DNA of 64,000 nucleotides from Edolisoma coerulescens (lineage: Eukaryota > Chordata > Aves > Passeriformes > Campephagidae). The stretch covers positions 269,441 through 333,440 of the forward strand of contig VWZW01004706.1 of NCBI GenBank assembly GCA_013397115.1, read 5' to 3'. Position 1 is the stretch's first letter. Each line of letters begins with the position of its first letter. The notes beneath the pieces were generated by a model. It saw only the letters and a list, made by a program, of their open reading frames with translations. It had not been told where the DNA came from and ran no database searches. The translations under genes and the position numbers were made by a program. This document shows positions 24,101-35,400 of this stretch, in pieces.

Positions 24101-25255
24101 AAGAAAAAAGGAACTTCCCAAGCAGTCATCCTCAATAAGTCTGCATGACTGCAGTTGGAGGCCTATGGATAATCCTCAGAACTGCATTATCTCAATGCTT
24201 TTTCCATCAAGTTTCAGATAGAGGTGGCAAAATTGTTAGGAGATTATGGCAGTACAAGTGGTTTAGAAACCTGAATGATGTAGCAATCAAAAATGCCACT
24301 CATCATGGGCAAGGTATAGACGAACCACAGAAAAGGCTACTTTGGAATATGAATGGGGTGTACATTTTTAGTGGTAGAAAATCTGATCAGGAAACACTTT
24401 TGCTGTGGGAATTCCACAGGTCATGCCTTAATATTTTTAGTCAAGTTATCTTCAGTCAAATGTAGACATGAACTCTAAAAAGACCAGCATGTAAATAGTG
24501 TGTGGCAGCCACAAAAACCATCTCTCCGGGTCTGCCTGAGCAGACTGGGAGTTGAAATGGATAGCAGGGAAGGTGAATCAGTGGGATCCTGAACATTTTC
24601 CTGGGTAGAGAAATCTGTCTGATCTTTGGGCTATTTGAATCATGGATATGTTTAACATCAACATTTCTGTTCAGACACTATCTATTTTTCACAAACCACC
24701 AAGCACTTTTATAATGAAATACAGAGCTATCTACATAGCATGCCAGCTGTAGACAACCTTCTGTGGTGTCACAGGCCTCTCATGGTCTTCAGACTGTAAT
24801 CCGTGATCTATAAATGCCTATGTGCAACATCGATACAGAACAGAAGTGCACCTAGTTTTTGTCATCCTTGTCTTTGAAAAGGGACAAGTGAATTCAGCAC
24901 CTGGAGCTTAAAAATTTCTTCCTCAATGGGTCTCTTACTTTCATTTAGTTCTTGAATTGATGCATATTTAAAAAGTGATAAGCTAAATTTATTCATTTAA
25001 TACTTCATCAAATATTATGTATTATTTCTTGCTATGATATGGCTAAAGAACACTGTCTAACATTAAATGAATTGGTGGCTGGCTTCTCAAAAGAACTTAC
25101 ATGGCAGTACTTGAATCCAAAACATAGAGGGTCACAACCCTACACCATTGCGACAGTCATTAACCCACACACGTTGCTGTACACAGGAAAATTTCCTCAT
25201 CCCTTTGATGCCTTAGGTTTTAACTTTTATATTTTCAAATCCTGTATTGCTTAGT
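21114..25255. other. Unique stretch, AT-rich core, no gene seen
   Basis: No gene recognised. Contents are an extremely AT-rich segment at 21780-22080 and two weakly similar ~60-bp blocks at 23551-23610 and 24845-24905. The longest ORF in the window (160 codons, 23589-24071, plus) lies here but shows no domain, and an overlapping 93-codon ORF in another frame suggests chance openness. Confidence 0.5.
21780..22080. repeat. Very AT-rich low-complexity tract
   Basis: Long runs of TATA, ATTATA and TTATA words with very few G or C bases. Many short palindromes such as ATTATATAAT occur. No regular repeat period. Confidence 0.8.
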
Positions 25256-25475
25256 GTGTAACTCTGACGTTTCTTGTAGCCTGTTAGCTACTGTTCTCTT
25301 ATGCAGGTTAGGCATAACAAAGCCTCTCCAAGCTTGCTCTCCAAGGACACCCAGACTGTCCTAGGCCCAAAATGTGTAAACCAAAATCTTAGAAAGGGGG
25401 TAAGCTTGAGGAAATTACATCATTAACTAAAGTTTTAATTGGAAAATTAACCCTGATATGTAAATGAACCAAACT

Positions 25476-25483
25476 TATAAAAG
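25476..25483 (+). promoter_or_regulatory. LTR TATA box
   Basis: TATAAAAG, 84 bp before the AATAAA signal of the same LTR. Confidence 0.6.
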
Positions 25484-25559
25484 TGTGAAGAACTTGTGAC
25501 TCAGGGTCCACCTTGGGTGTTGCCTTTGGCCTGCCCAGGGTGTACCTGAAGACCCTTCA

Positions 25560-25565
25560 AATAAA
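25560..25565 (+). terminator. LTR polyadenylation signal AATAAA
   Basis: AATAAA within TTCAAATAAATACC, followed by a T-rich region to the LTR end. Confidence 0.6.
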
Positions 25566-28500
25566 TACCTAAGTTTATTCCCTTATTCCTGTCTAGTCTC
25601 TGTTTTTAGGTGGCCATCTCAGGCATCACCTTACTAATGAGTATCCAACAGGATCTGTCATAGCACGGGAAAAGCCCAGCCCCCAGCACTCCTCTAGGCT
25701 CGCAGTGTCTGACGCCGCAGCTGCCTGTGAGGTCGGTGTAGAGAGAGGAGCTTCTTCAGGGCAGCAGCTCCAGGCAGGGGCCATGGCCAGCACAAAGCCA
25801 GCAGAAAGGCTGGGCCCAGTGGTGCTGCTACTCTGCTTCTAGAGAGTGTCTGGGGCTGCTGCCACAGCAAGAACTGGATGCTGATGGCCTCTTGGAGGAA
25901 GGACATGCCTTCAGGGTTGAGGGTCTCTCTTGCTCAGACATAGATGCTGAGAGAGGTGGTGGGGTTTGCACTATACTCAGGCACTGAGAAATGTGTTTCC
26001 TCTGCCCAGGACAGTGCTCTAACTCAGAGGAAATGATGCTGAGAGTTGGAACCAGATAGGAGAGGAGATCAAGGAGGAGTAGCCTCCATCTGTATGATGA
26101 AGGTTTTGGTTATCAACAAAGATAAAACAAGAATCTGAAATCCTCGTGTTAGCGACCAGGCAGTACTGAAAAACATACATTCTGGATTGGGTTCTTGTAC
26201 TGGAACACTGGACCCAGATTTTGCAGGATTTTTTCTTTCTATCTAATATTTTTCCTTTTTGTCCCAAAACAGAGTGTGATGTGTCTTTCACAGTTCTGAT
26301 ATGAACTTTCATGGCATTTCCCACCATATTTCTATTATTTCTTTTCCTCCAAAATGTAAGAAACACATTACTCATAAAATATTCCCTGCCTCCCCCTTTC
26401 AGTTTTCAGTGAGATAATAAAAGGCCTGTCGCAACTCGTGTGCTTTAGTCCTCATCATTTCTGCCCTGTTTTCAACAGCCACTTCTATCAGGGAGTATAA
26501 AACCTCCAGATTCAGCTTATAAGCCAAAGAAAACAACTGCAATCCACAGAAAACCCTTAATAATTTCAGCAAATGCTGAAGGAGGCATTTTTTAATTAAA
26601 GATTTCATATTTTCTTACTTTCTTATTTTCATTTCTTCATCATGTTCTGTGACAAGCTGGGAAGATTTTTTTCTGCTGATTCCATGACACCACACTGGGA
26701 GGAAAAATGTTTGCACAACTAGCAAGTTTTTTATTGGAATAACTTTGTAATATTATTATCTCTTAAATTCATGGAATAAGTATTTATGTGTATCCTTTTT
26801 CCTGGCAACCTTCGAATCAACATTTTCTTCATTAGATTGTTGCAGCATTTAGATTAAGTGCTTTGGCAGAAGAAATTAATTCTATCCCAAGTTTGTGGGT
26901 TAGCATTTGGCAAACTTTAATACATAACAAATCAATTGGATTTTATCAGGATTCTGTGCCATGCATCCTGTGAGCTAATATGCAGAGGGTGGAGGATGGA
27001 AAGAAGCAAAACTTCTGTCATAGCAGAAGCTCTTGTGAATCTGATACCGTAAGAACTTCTACTCTCACTCTGTCTATTATGTATGTGGTTGTTCTTTCCA
27101 CAAAACCCCTGGGGCTCAGCCAGGAGGAACTTCCTGATTTCTATACTCCCATTCCTGTGTTTCAGGGACATAACTGTGTTTTCTTTCACAGGATTTAAAA
27201 TGGAACAGAAGTTTATACCATACCAAGTTCAGTAAATAATCATTTGAAATCACACAGGATATGAAATGTCTTCCTGGCTGCCACATAGACATGGCCAGAC
27301 AACATGCAGCTCGCTTCTAGTGAAGCACACCCGGATACCTCCTGTGCAATGGCTCTTTGTCTTCAATGAGATTATTCCTTTACCACTGGATGAAAAAAAT
27401 GCATTTATTAATCTAAGCTGGAGCACCTGCATATTCCTTCTTTGTGACTTTTGCAAAATAATTCTTTCTTGTGCCCTAGACTAACCTGTTTTGCCTACAG
27501 AAAGTGGTGTAATGTTGAAAGATAACTTGGTCCCTCATTTTCTGAGCATTTTCTAATAGGAATGTTTACTGTTGGACATGCTGAAAGCTCAGTCATTCAA
27601 AAATTGACAGCTATACAAGCCTTAAGAAGTCAAACTGAAAAAAAAGGAGACAATTCCTATCTCTCTATTATTAATTTGTATGCACATTTATAATAACAGC
27701 CAATAACCACTGTCATTGATGGAGTATATGAATAATTAACAGAAGAGGTTCAATACATTATTGCAGCAGATTAATGAATGATTGAACATAAAATAAAACA
27801 GGAAATGTAAAGACAACCTCTATGTATTATAGTTTTGTCCTCTGGTCTCTCTCCTTTTATTAGAACTTGGATTTAGGAGCCTATTTCTAAAACTCTTGCT
27901 AAACTGTTGCTGTGAAGTGATATATACTGTTGCTTAATATTGAATTTCAGTACTTGCAGCCTAGCCATGCAGAAATCTCCCCTGGGTTAGCAGAACGGCA
28001 AGTGCAGAGTTTCTGCAGAGAAAGGCATCACCTCCCCTGCCACAGTCACAGACCTGGAACACAGGCTCGGCCTCAAGCCTGAGGGAGGGAATGTTTGAGG
28101 CAGACTTAAATAAGGGGAAGAAATAGAAGAAAACATAGAGGATGTTAAAGATGACTTTAATTTGCTTGATTATTGTTTGGAGGGACATAAAAATTTGATC
28201 CAATGTGGAAAATTCTTTTGAGACGAAAGTTGGAATGTTTGTGGTGTAAATACTGAACTTTTTGAAAAAGAAAAGGTAACAGACAGCTGGGGTGCAAACT
28301 CTACCTGAAAAAAGTATTCAGTAAGAGTATTCAGTAAGAATGCATAGATGTATGGTGATGAAGTTTGCACCCATATAGATTACAAGAACATTATGCAGAA
28401 ATTACAGCAGAAAACATGCTCGAGATGTAAAGCAGATTTTACTCCATTAGGCCAGATTTCTGTCTCCCTCCATATTTTAATTTATGTTTTTACTTGAACT

Positions 28501-29607
28501 GCACCCTGTCGTGTCATCGTCTGACACCAGATTATGCCCACTTATTTAGATTTTCACAATTTCTAATGAAGGTTATATATCTCTATTCATTGTCCATGTA
28601 TATCAACATCACAGTGGGAAATGTACGTGTGTGTTCATACAGAATATTTTAATCTTGAAAACAAAACTACACAGCTTTATTTCTTATTTTGCCAACTGGG
28701 AAATTAAACCAGTTAGTCTATGAGAAATAATATATTATTCTCCCTTGGCTTTTTATTCCACTCTTGCAATTTGTTCAGACTAAAATAAGAAAACTACTCT
28801 GTTCAACAGCACAACTTCTAGAAGCTTCAAAAGGAATGCAGCAAAAATAAGGTTGTGGACAATCTACTCTGACTAAAATAATTCATGGCTGTCACACTGT
28901 AGGAGTAGTAATTATCGATCAACCTCTTTTTTTCATTCTTTCCTTGTAGTGTTGAAGTACTGTAACCAGCTGCATTTGTAGAGGGCTGAGTGAACTTGGC
29001 TTATTCACTAAGGCTCAACACTGCAAAGTTAATGAGGCTGCTGAACTTGATGGCTTCACAGGAAGAGAGTATAGGACACTGAAAGATGTGTGTTTCTTCC
29101 ATTTTATTAAGATACATTTTATAAGTTCAATAACTGGTACCAATAGCAAGGCAATTAGAGCGAGGAGTCAGAGAAGAAGCCACATTCTGTGGCTGGTCAT
29201 GGATTAATGAATCTTTCATGGCAGAGCTGTACTGCTGCTGTCTTGGTCATTGAAGATGCATTCTGCTAGCGTTGAGAAATTCTTTCAGTTTTCATGAAAT
29301 GTAACTCTAATCATCCTTTGACTATCCAGTCCTTTATCTTGGGATCAGTCACTGGACAGATCAGAAATCCTGCCTTGAAAAAGAAACAGAAAATTCCCAT
29401 CTGTAGCTGTCATAAATCAAATACTGTATTCAAACCAGACTTTAACATTTAGACATTAGACACCATATTCATACAGAACATCTTTGGTTTTAAGATATAA
29501 GTCTTTGGCCCTGCATTATACGGTTTCTTAAAATCTTTGTCTTGGCAATGTAAATTTGCTAATATTTCTTCCTATCTCTCTCCTTTTGCAGCAGTAAGGA
29601 GATTTTT

Positions 29608-29690
29608 TTTTGTTATGTTATGCTTTTTTATTATATTTTTATGCTTTTATATTATATTTTTTTATTATATTATACTATATCACTTGCTCA
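29608..29690. repeat. T/A-rich low-complexity tract
   Basis: Irregular repeats of TTTTTATTATATT and TATGCTTTT words; nearly free of C and G. Confidence 0.85.
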
Positions 29691-30532
29691 GTGATACTCA
29701 TTTGTCCTGCTGTTTAATTCTTCTGGGTTTTCTCCTATCTTGGCCTTCTTGCTGAGACAACAAGGATGACAAGGAAATCCATCTCTTCAGGATACAAATA
29801 CATCAGTAGGAATTATGCAGAGTATTTCAATTTATAAAGACTAAATACTCTCAACCTGACAGTGATCACTTGTCACCTGCATTTTATCTACTGGTGCTAA
29901 AATTAAGGACTTCTTTGCCATCATTATCATTATATTTACTGTTATAGAAAAGTTATGCAATAAGCACTTTTTGGACACTGCTTTGAGGAACTTACAGGAT
30001 GGTGCAGGCTTTCTGCTCATTCCTATGAAGCATTTCTCACACTTCCTCTGAAAAATATCATCGCTGCTCTTCAGTCCTAATAGATGTCTCTGATCCTGCT
30101 GTCCCTCTTCAATTTTCTAATCCACATTGGAAGAAAGCCTCCAAGAAACTGATGGAAAAAGCCAAAGTCTAGATCTGTCTTGCACTCTAGCTGTGCAGAA
30201 AGTGCAGAATAAGAGTGTGTTTGCTACTACCATGTCAGTGGCTTTCTTACAAAATCTATTAGCAACATTTTTTCCCCCTTTTGATACTGAGAAAGGAAAG
30301 AGTCTCACATAATTATTCTGCTTTAAACTCTAATTTTGTCTACCTTCTGGCCTGTGCCTCATGCTTATCAGAGTGATGATTCACTAATAGGGGCAGTGCA
30401 CCCTGGTTGACATGGCTTGTAACTCCTGTGTGGCTGCTCGAGATGCCCGTGGATCATCTCAACCACTGCTGCAGTGGATTTCCTGACTCCACACACAGCA
30501 CATTGTCAGATGCAATACACACTTCCACTGCG

Positions 30533-30565
30533 ATGAAGGGGCTTGCTCTGCTGATATTTCTCATA
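30533..30565 (+). other. Candidate first coding exon (signal peptide + splice donor)
   Basis: An ATG with G at -3 starts an 11-codon reading, MKGLALLIFLI, whose short positive start and hydrophobic run look like the beginning of a secretory signal peptide. It ends exactly at GTAAGTATGG, a near-consensus splice donor, in phase 0. Many genes for small secreted proteins split the signal peptide in this way. Against it, no matching second exon or promoter was found, the upstream frame is also open from 30407 (so the ATG is not uniquely defined), and short hydrophobic runs are frequent by chance. No gene identity is proposed. Confidence 0.2.
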
Positions 30566-30679
30566 GTAAGTATGGAAAAGGGTTGCATACAGAAATAAAG
30601 CGGGAGGTGACCTCGAGTATTCATGAAGTTCAGTTGGCCACCCCTAGACAGGATCACCTATAACTGCAGTTTTTTCTCT

Positions 30680-30815
30680 TTTTCAAAGATTTCTGGGGAT
30701 GGATATTCAACAATGTCCTTGGGCAATCCCTCTAGAGCTTCATTATTCCTGCCATTAAGAAATTTGCCCTAATACCAAATCTGGATTTTTCTCTGCCGCT
30801 TAAGTTCATCATAGT
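30680..30815 (-). mobile_element. Ancient CR1 relic, minus strand
   Basis: The block order GATTTCTGGGGATGGATATTC, CCTTGGGCAATCCCTC, GCTTCATTATTCCTGCCATT, AAATTTGCCCTAATACCAAA and ATCTGGATTTTTCTCTG is the antisense order of the CR1 ORF2 C-terminus (expected CTGGGGATGGAGATTC, CCTGGGCAATCTGTTC, and so on). Both ends are lost and divergence is high, so this is an old remnant about 170 bp from the younger CR1 at 30989. Confidence 0.55.
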
Positions 30816-30988
30816 GGGGTGCCTTGCTCAGTAGAAGTCCCAAAAAAATGTTAGCTATTTCCCCCGGGAAACACTATGTGTGAAACTTTAATGCATGTTG
30901 TAAGCCTGCTTGTGCATTCTGCATTTCTAAAACATTTTAAAGTACATGTAAAAAGTCAAGAGAAGTTGTACTTCTGCATTTAGTGTCT

Positions 30989-31372
30989 AAAAGCTCTGTT
31001 CAGCCTGGAGAAGAGGAGACTGAGGGGAGACCTCACTGCAGTTACAACTTCCTCGTGAGTGGAAGAGGAGGGGCAGGCACTGATCTCTTCTCTGTGATGA
31101 CCAGTGACAGGACCTGAGGGAATGGCCTGAAGTTGTGTCAGGGGAGGTTTAGGTTGGATATCAGGAAAAAGTTCTTCACCCAGAGGGTTGTTGGGCACTG
31201 GAACAGGCTCCCCAGGGAAGTGATCACAGCACCAAGCCTGACAGAGCTCAAGAAGCATTTGGACAATGCTCTTGGGCACACAGTGTGACTCCTGGGGATG
31301 GTGCTGTGCAGGGCAGGGAGTTGGACTTGATGATCCTTGTGGGTCCCTTCCAACTCAGCTGATTCTGCGATC
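30989..31372 (+). mobile_element. CR1 LINE fragment, 3' end, plus strand
   Basis: This copy starts in the LFSLEK-coding part (AGCTCTGTTCAGCCTGG) and runs through CAGGACCTGAGGGAATGGC, TTGTGTCAGGGGAGGTTTAG, GGCACTGGAACAGGCTCCC and GAGTTGGACTTGATGATCC to the terminal GATTCTGCGATC at 31361-31372. It matches the reverse complement of the copy at 20568-21113 over most of its length, including the CAACTCAGCTGATTCT end. A TGA in the GACCTGAGGG segment interrupts the ORF2 frame. Confidence 0.95.
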
Positions 31373-31736
31373 TTTTCATTATAATGGGCCTCATCCAAAT
31401 GCAAGTTTTATGTCACCAGTGCTTGAAATAAGGTTGTGCATCACTATCCCTCAGTTCCCTGGGATACATCAGAGGGATTAATATCACAACAAGGAAATTA
31501 GGAAAGCTGCCTCCACACTACCCACCATCCCTTAAAAAACTGAGCAGGGGCCAAAATCAAAACCATGGGATATTCTTTTTTAGAGGTGTAAAATAAGAAT
31601 AACTTGGTTTTACTTGAGTTGTCAAACTGCCTGCCAAAATTTCCCTATAAATTCTTTGCCAGAAAAGGAACTGGAATAGCAGATTGATCAACAGGACAAC
31701 AGAGCAGGGTTACCTCTGTGCAGACACCACGACTGG

Positions 31737-31780
31737 CTGACTGATAGCTGAGTGATAACTGACTGATAACTGACTGATAA
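31737..31780. repeat. 11-bp tandem repeat, four copies
   Basis: CTGACTGATAG, CTGAGTGATAA, CTGACTGATAA and CTGACTGATAA follow directly on each other; the last two are identical. Confidence 0.95.
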
Positions 31781-32432
31781 CTATGTCAGCGTCTAGTCAG
31801 CATGTTGTTTAACACAGTTAATTTTTATTTGGCTCTGGGAGCGTAGCTATGACTACAAGGATAAAATATGTATGGCTTATTACACACTTAATCTTTTAAA
31901 AGTGGATTTTGTTTTGGTTCTTATCTCATATAGAAACATGGTTCTGAAGCTGAGTGAGCATAAACTATTTTGAGATAAAATGCCAGATTTTGTCATTGGT
32001 TAAACACGGCTTATATTTGTTTCAACAGTAGATAATGCACATAGTTTACCTAAGAGCATGTTTGCATGGTACATAGAATTTTTCCCCTACTTAATTAGAG
32101 AATATTGCTGCCTAGATTGCAAAAACAGAGCGAAACTCTACAGATAGGCATCATGCTGTGAGCTTTTATTATCTGACTGTGTCTAATGGTTGAACTGCCA
32201 AAACTAGCGGTAGGATGAGGATAAATTATGAACAAATGAAGAAATGTCTCATTCTTGTGTGATAATCCAGATTTCCTTTATCTATAAATAATGATCCTAG
32301 GGTTTGAAAATGAGAAGGACAAACATTATATGAACAAATGGTAGGAAGATTCTACATCCTTCTTAGAATGATCTTCTCTGACAAATCAAAACACCAGATG
32401 CCTAATAAAAACAGGATGGAAACCCTGTGAGT

Positions 32433-32461
32433 TAAGTGTCCATATAAGATATGGACACTTA
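32433..32461. repeat. Perfect 12-bp hairpin, 5-nt loop
   Basis: TAAGTGTCCATA at 32433-32444 is the exact complement of TATGGACACTTA at 32450-32461, loop TAAGA. It is too short for a microRNA precursor of normal length. Confidence 0.9.
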
Positions 32462-35400
32462 CATAAGATGCTTTATATTCCCAAACTTGGTGTGCACGAG
32501 TTCTTTGTAACATTAGGGTTTTGTATTCATGAGTATGATGACACTATGGCTCACAGTCAGTGTTCTCTTTATAGCAGGGAGGAAGAGGGTGCATTTTGCA
32601 CAACAGATTGTCCAACCATGCAGCTTATTCCCATAAGCAATACCATTTAAATCAATAGGTTTCCTCACAATATTCTCTCCATATAAAGACTGGCATGCTT
32701 ATTTAAAACCACATGTACCAACATCACTAATGCTAATTCTTCCTTGTAAGGATTTTTATCCATATGGCTGTTTCCATGAGGAAATCACACTCAAATCAGG
32801 GAAGTATCCTCATACAAATAGGACTAATAAAATGCATATTTGAGCCTTTTCTGTATTTGATGAGCAGAAGTTAAAATGGGACATGCTTCAAGCTGAGTAT
32901 GATGGGGAAAGAAAGAGAAAGAGAAAAAAATGTCAATGAAAAGAGGGCAATAATAAGCAAGATGATAGAAAAGGTAGGAGGACCTTTAGGATGTTAATCT
33001 CTTTAAGTTTTGAAATATTCTGCCAACTTTAAATTATTATTTGTCAGAATACATCAAATGAGACTTATTTTGACCATCACCTCAGGTACCTGCCTTCCTC
33101 TAGCTCCTATGGTCTCCTTTTTTGGCTTTTTAATCTTTTCTCTTGTTCTTCCTATCCTTGTTTAACCTTTTAAATCTAAACTAGCCCAGTTTTTTGTCCA
33201 GTTTTACCTACAGGAATATTGTGCTGCTGTGGAGTCCCATTGTTTTACAGGGCAAACATCATGTCTTTTTCACGGGCAAGAAGTTCCCTACTGGACTGAA
33301 TGCTGGTGAATTATTTAGGCAGAATAACCAAGGTATGCTACAACATGAATTATCCTTTACCTACTTACATCAGTTTGTTACCTTGGCCCACTGGCTGTAC
33401 AATCTGAATGGAAGTCAGTCCATTTAAGCCTTTTAACCTACATACATATGATCAGAACATTTGGCAAGAAGTTAAATGTGGATCAGGAGATAAAACAGCA
33501 TTAACAAATAGCATTAACACTTCTGCATACAAATAATTATAAAAAAAAAACCCAACAGAAGTTTCATATCAGAAAGATTGGTAGGAACAAAGAGAAAGAT
33601 TGATACATTTCCTAGTGCAAAGTTGTTATGTCAGAAGATACCTTTAGCTACGAGTCAGTGCATGAATCTTGAATTTTGCAATTTGTTTCTTTTACTTCAT
33701 GTATTACTACAGCTTGACCATATAGCTTATATACAATGTCCACAATATGTTAGATGTACTAAGCATTTAATCGCTTACATCATGTATGATGACAAGAATC
33801 CAAGTTCAGATCATGTATGGAGGGCTCTAGAAATGAGAAGAACGTCAAATTTGTACCCTGGTTGAAATATAAAATTCTTGTCTTTGCCTGCTTCTGAAAA
33901 GAGGCCCAGAAATCGAAATTTCCTAGACTCAGCATAGAAGCTAATGGAATCAATCTGTTTTAATAACTCTGGAAGAATTTAGGTGTTTTTAAAAAATAGC
34001 TTTGTTTTTGCAAAATAAAAACTGCCTAAAGAAATTGAATGAAAGAGCTATTTGATATGTACCATTATGGGATACATGCAACATTTACTTTTGCATTACT
34101 AGAAAATATAGAAGTCTGGTAACATAAGCAAAAGTGATTGATAACATAGTTTGTAGAGGGGCTTGAAGGAGGCAAAAAACCATAAAAAAGGCCAAATTAA
34201 TAAAGGATCAGTATGGATTGCTTACAATTATTATATACCCAGAAGTGAGGTTTGGGAGAGATCTGCAATACAAATTCTATGTGAATCCCCTGATTTCCAG
34301 TGACTACAGGATCTTAGGATCTGTCAAATCACCGTCTTTATTTCATAGAAGGTACTCATGGGATATTTCAGTTCCTGCCAAGCAAAATAAAAAAGACAAC
34401 TACTGTGATCTCTGCTTTAATGTTTGCAAAAAAGTGGAGTGATCAAGAATGTCTGAAAGGAGATTAGCAAAATCACCTATACTCAAGTGAAAACTTGCCA
34501 AGCTGCATTTACTATGCAGGATAAATTTGATTTGCAATAACGTGGAATATAGATTACTAGATTAATGAATTAAAAGAACAGAACTTGCTCTCTGTCTTTT
34601 GCTCATTTTCTGTCTCATGAGAAGAATAAATTGTATTTTCTCTACTCACTAGAATAATTAAAATTTTGAAGAGCATGCAAGTACAGTACTGAATAGTTAC
34701 TTTTCCATTTGCAATTTTGCTAAACTTTCCTTGTCACAAAGTGAACATCAGTGTCTGCACCTAGTCATTAAGAGGAAATAAATGCCCTACTCAAATCATA
34801 ATTTTTGTGTCCTTTCCCTCTGATTTAGAGGTCAAAACTGGGATTTTGGAGTGATTTTTCCCCCCATTTCCTGCCTCATTGCAGTTTTTTTTTTTTCACT
34901 GACTTTGGGTCCTGAATTGATTTTGCGCCTGTCAGTGAATATTTAGAATGTTGTCTGTGAAGTCCATGGGAGGGAGGACATCTCACACAAAGGAAGAATC
35001 TGGTGGGAGGTCTTTATCCAAGGCATAGTGGAACCTGTGAGATCCCTTCTTAAGATTTCTATGGACACATAGGCGAGGCTAGAACACCCACTGCTCATCT
35101 CTGACAAATAACTCTACTTTGAGGGAGATAACGATAGCAACAGTCATCCTCCAGAAAATTGGTACATACTAAGGCATATTTGATAACGTGAGAAAGAAGC
35201 AGGGCAACCAGCAAGGAAAGACAAAAGACAAGAGGGTGTATATTGCATGATACTAAAAAAAAAGAGCGACTTGAGGCTTTCAGGCAAGCTAAGAAAGGGG
35301 CTTGGTGCCAAGGAGAAAGAAACTGCATTGCATTGTTTGATTCCAGGTAAGGGACTCCAAAGCAGGTGTAGTCTTGATGGAGGGAGAGGAGCTACTGCAA

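Larger units (their letters stand above)
25256..25628 (+). mobile_element. ERV LTR (ERVL-like), plus strand, edges approximate
   Basis: A TATA box (TATAAAAG, 25476-25483) is followed 84 bp later by AATAAA at 25560-25565, then by a T-rich U5 with TTATTCCCTTATTCCTG and a terminal CTCAGGCATCA. This order and spacing fits an LTR. Upstream blocks (TAGCCTGTTAGC, CCAAGGACACCCAGAC, GAGGAAATTACATCATTAAC, TGTAAATGAACCAAAC) fit an avian ERVL LTR pattern I recall. The 5' edge could be TGTGTAACTCTG at 25256 or a TG a few bases later; the 3' edge could be 25625 or 25628. No internal retroviral sequence adjoins it. Confidence 0.7.
25629..30679. other. Unique non-coding stretch, no confirmed gene
   Basis: A GC-rich patch at 25680-26000 carries a 70-codon minus ORF with no recognised domain and could be a degraded retrocopy. 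An AT-rich simple tract lies at 29608-29690. A candidate signal-peptide exon is listed separately at 30533-30565. Nothing else supportable was seen. Confidence 0.5.

Noticed and set aside
31737..31780. Tandem repeat considered as a CRISPR array
   Set aside because: Units are 11 bp and contiguous, without spacers, and the sequence is from a vertebrate genome.
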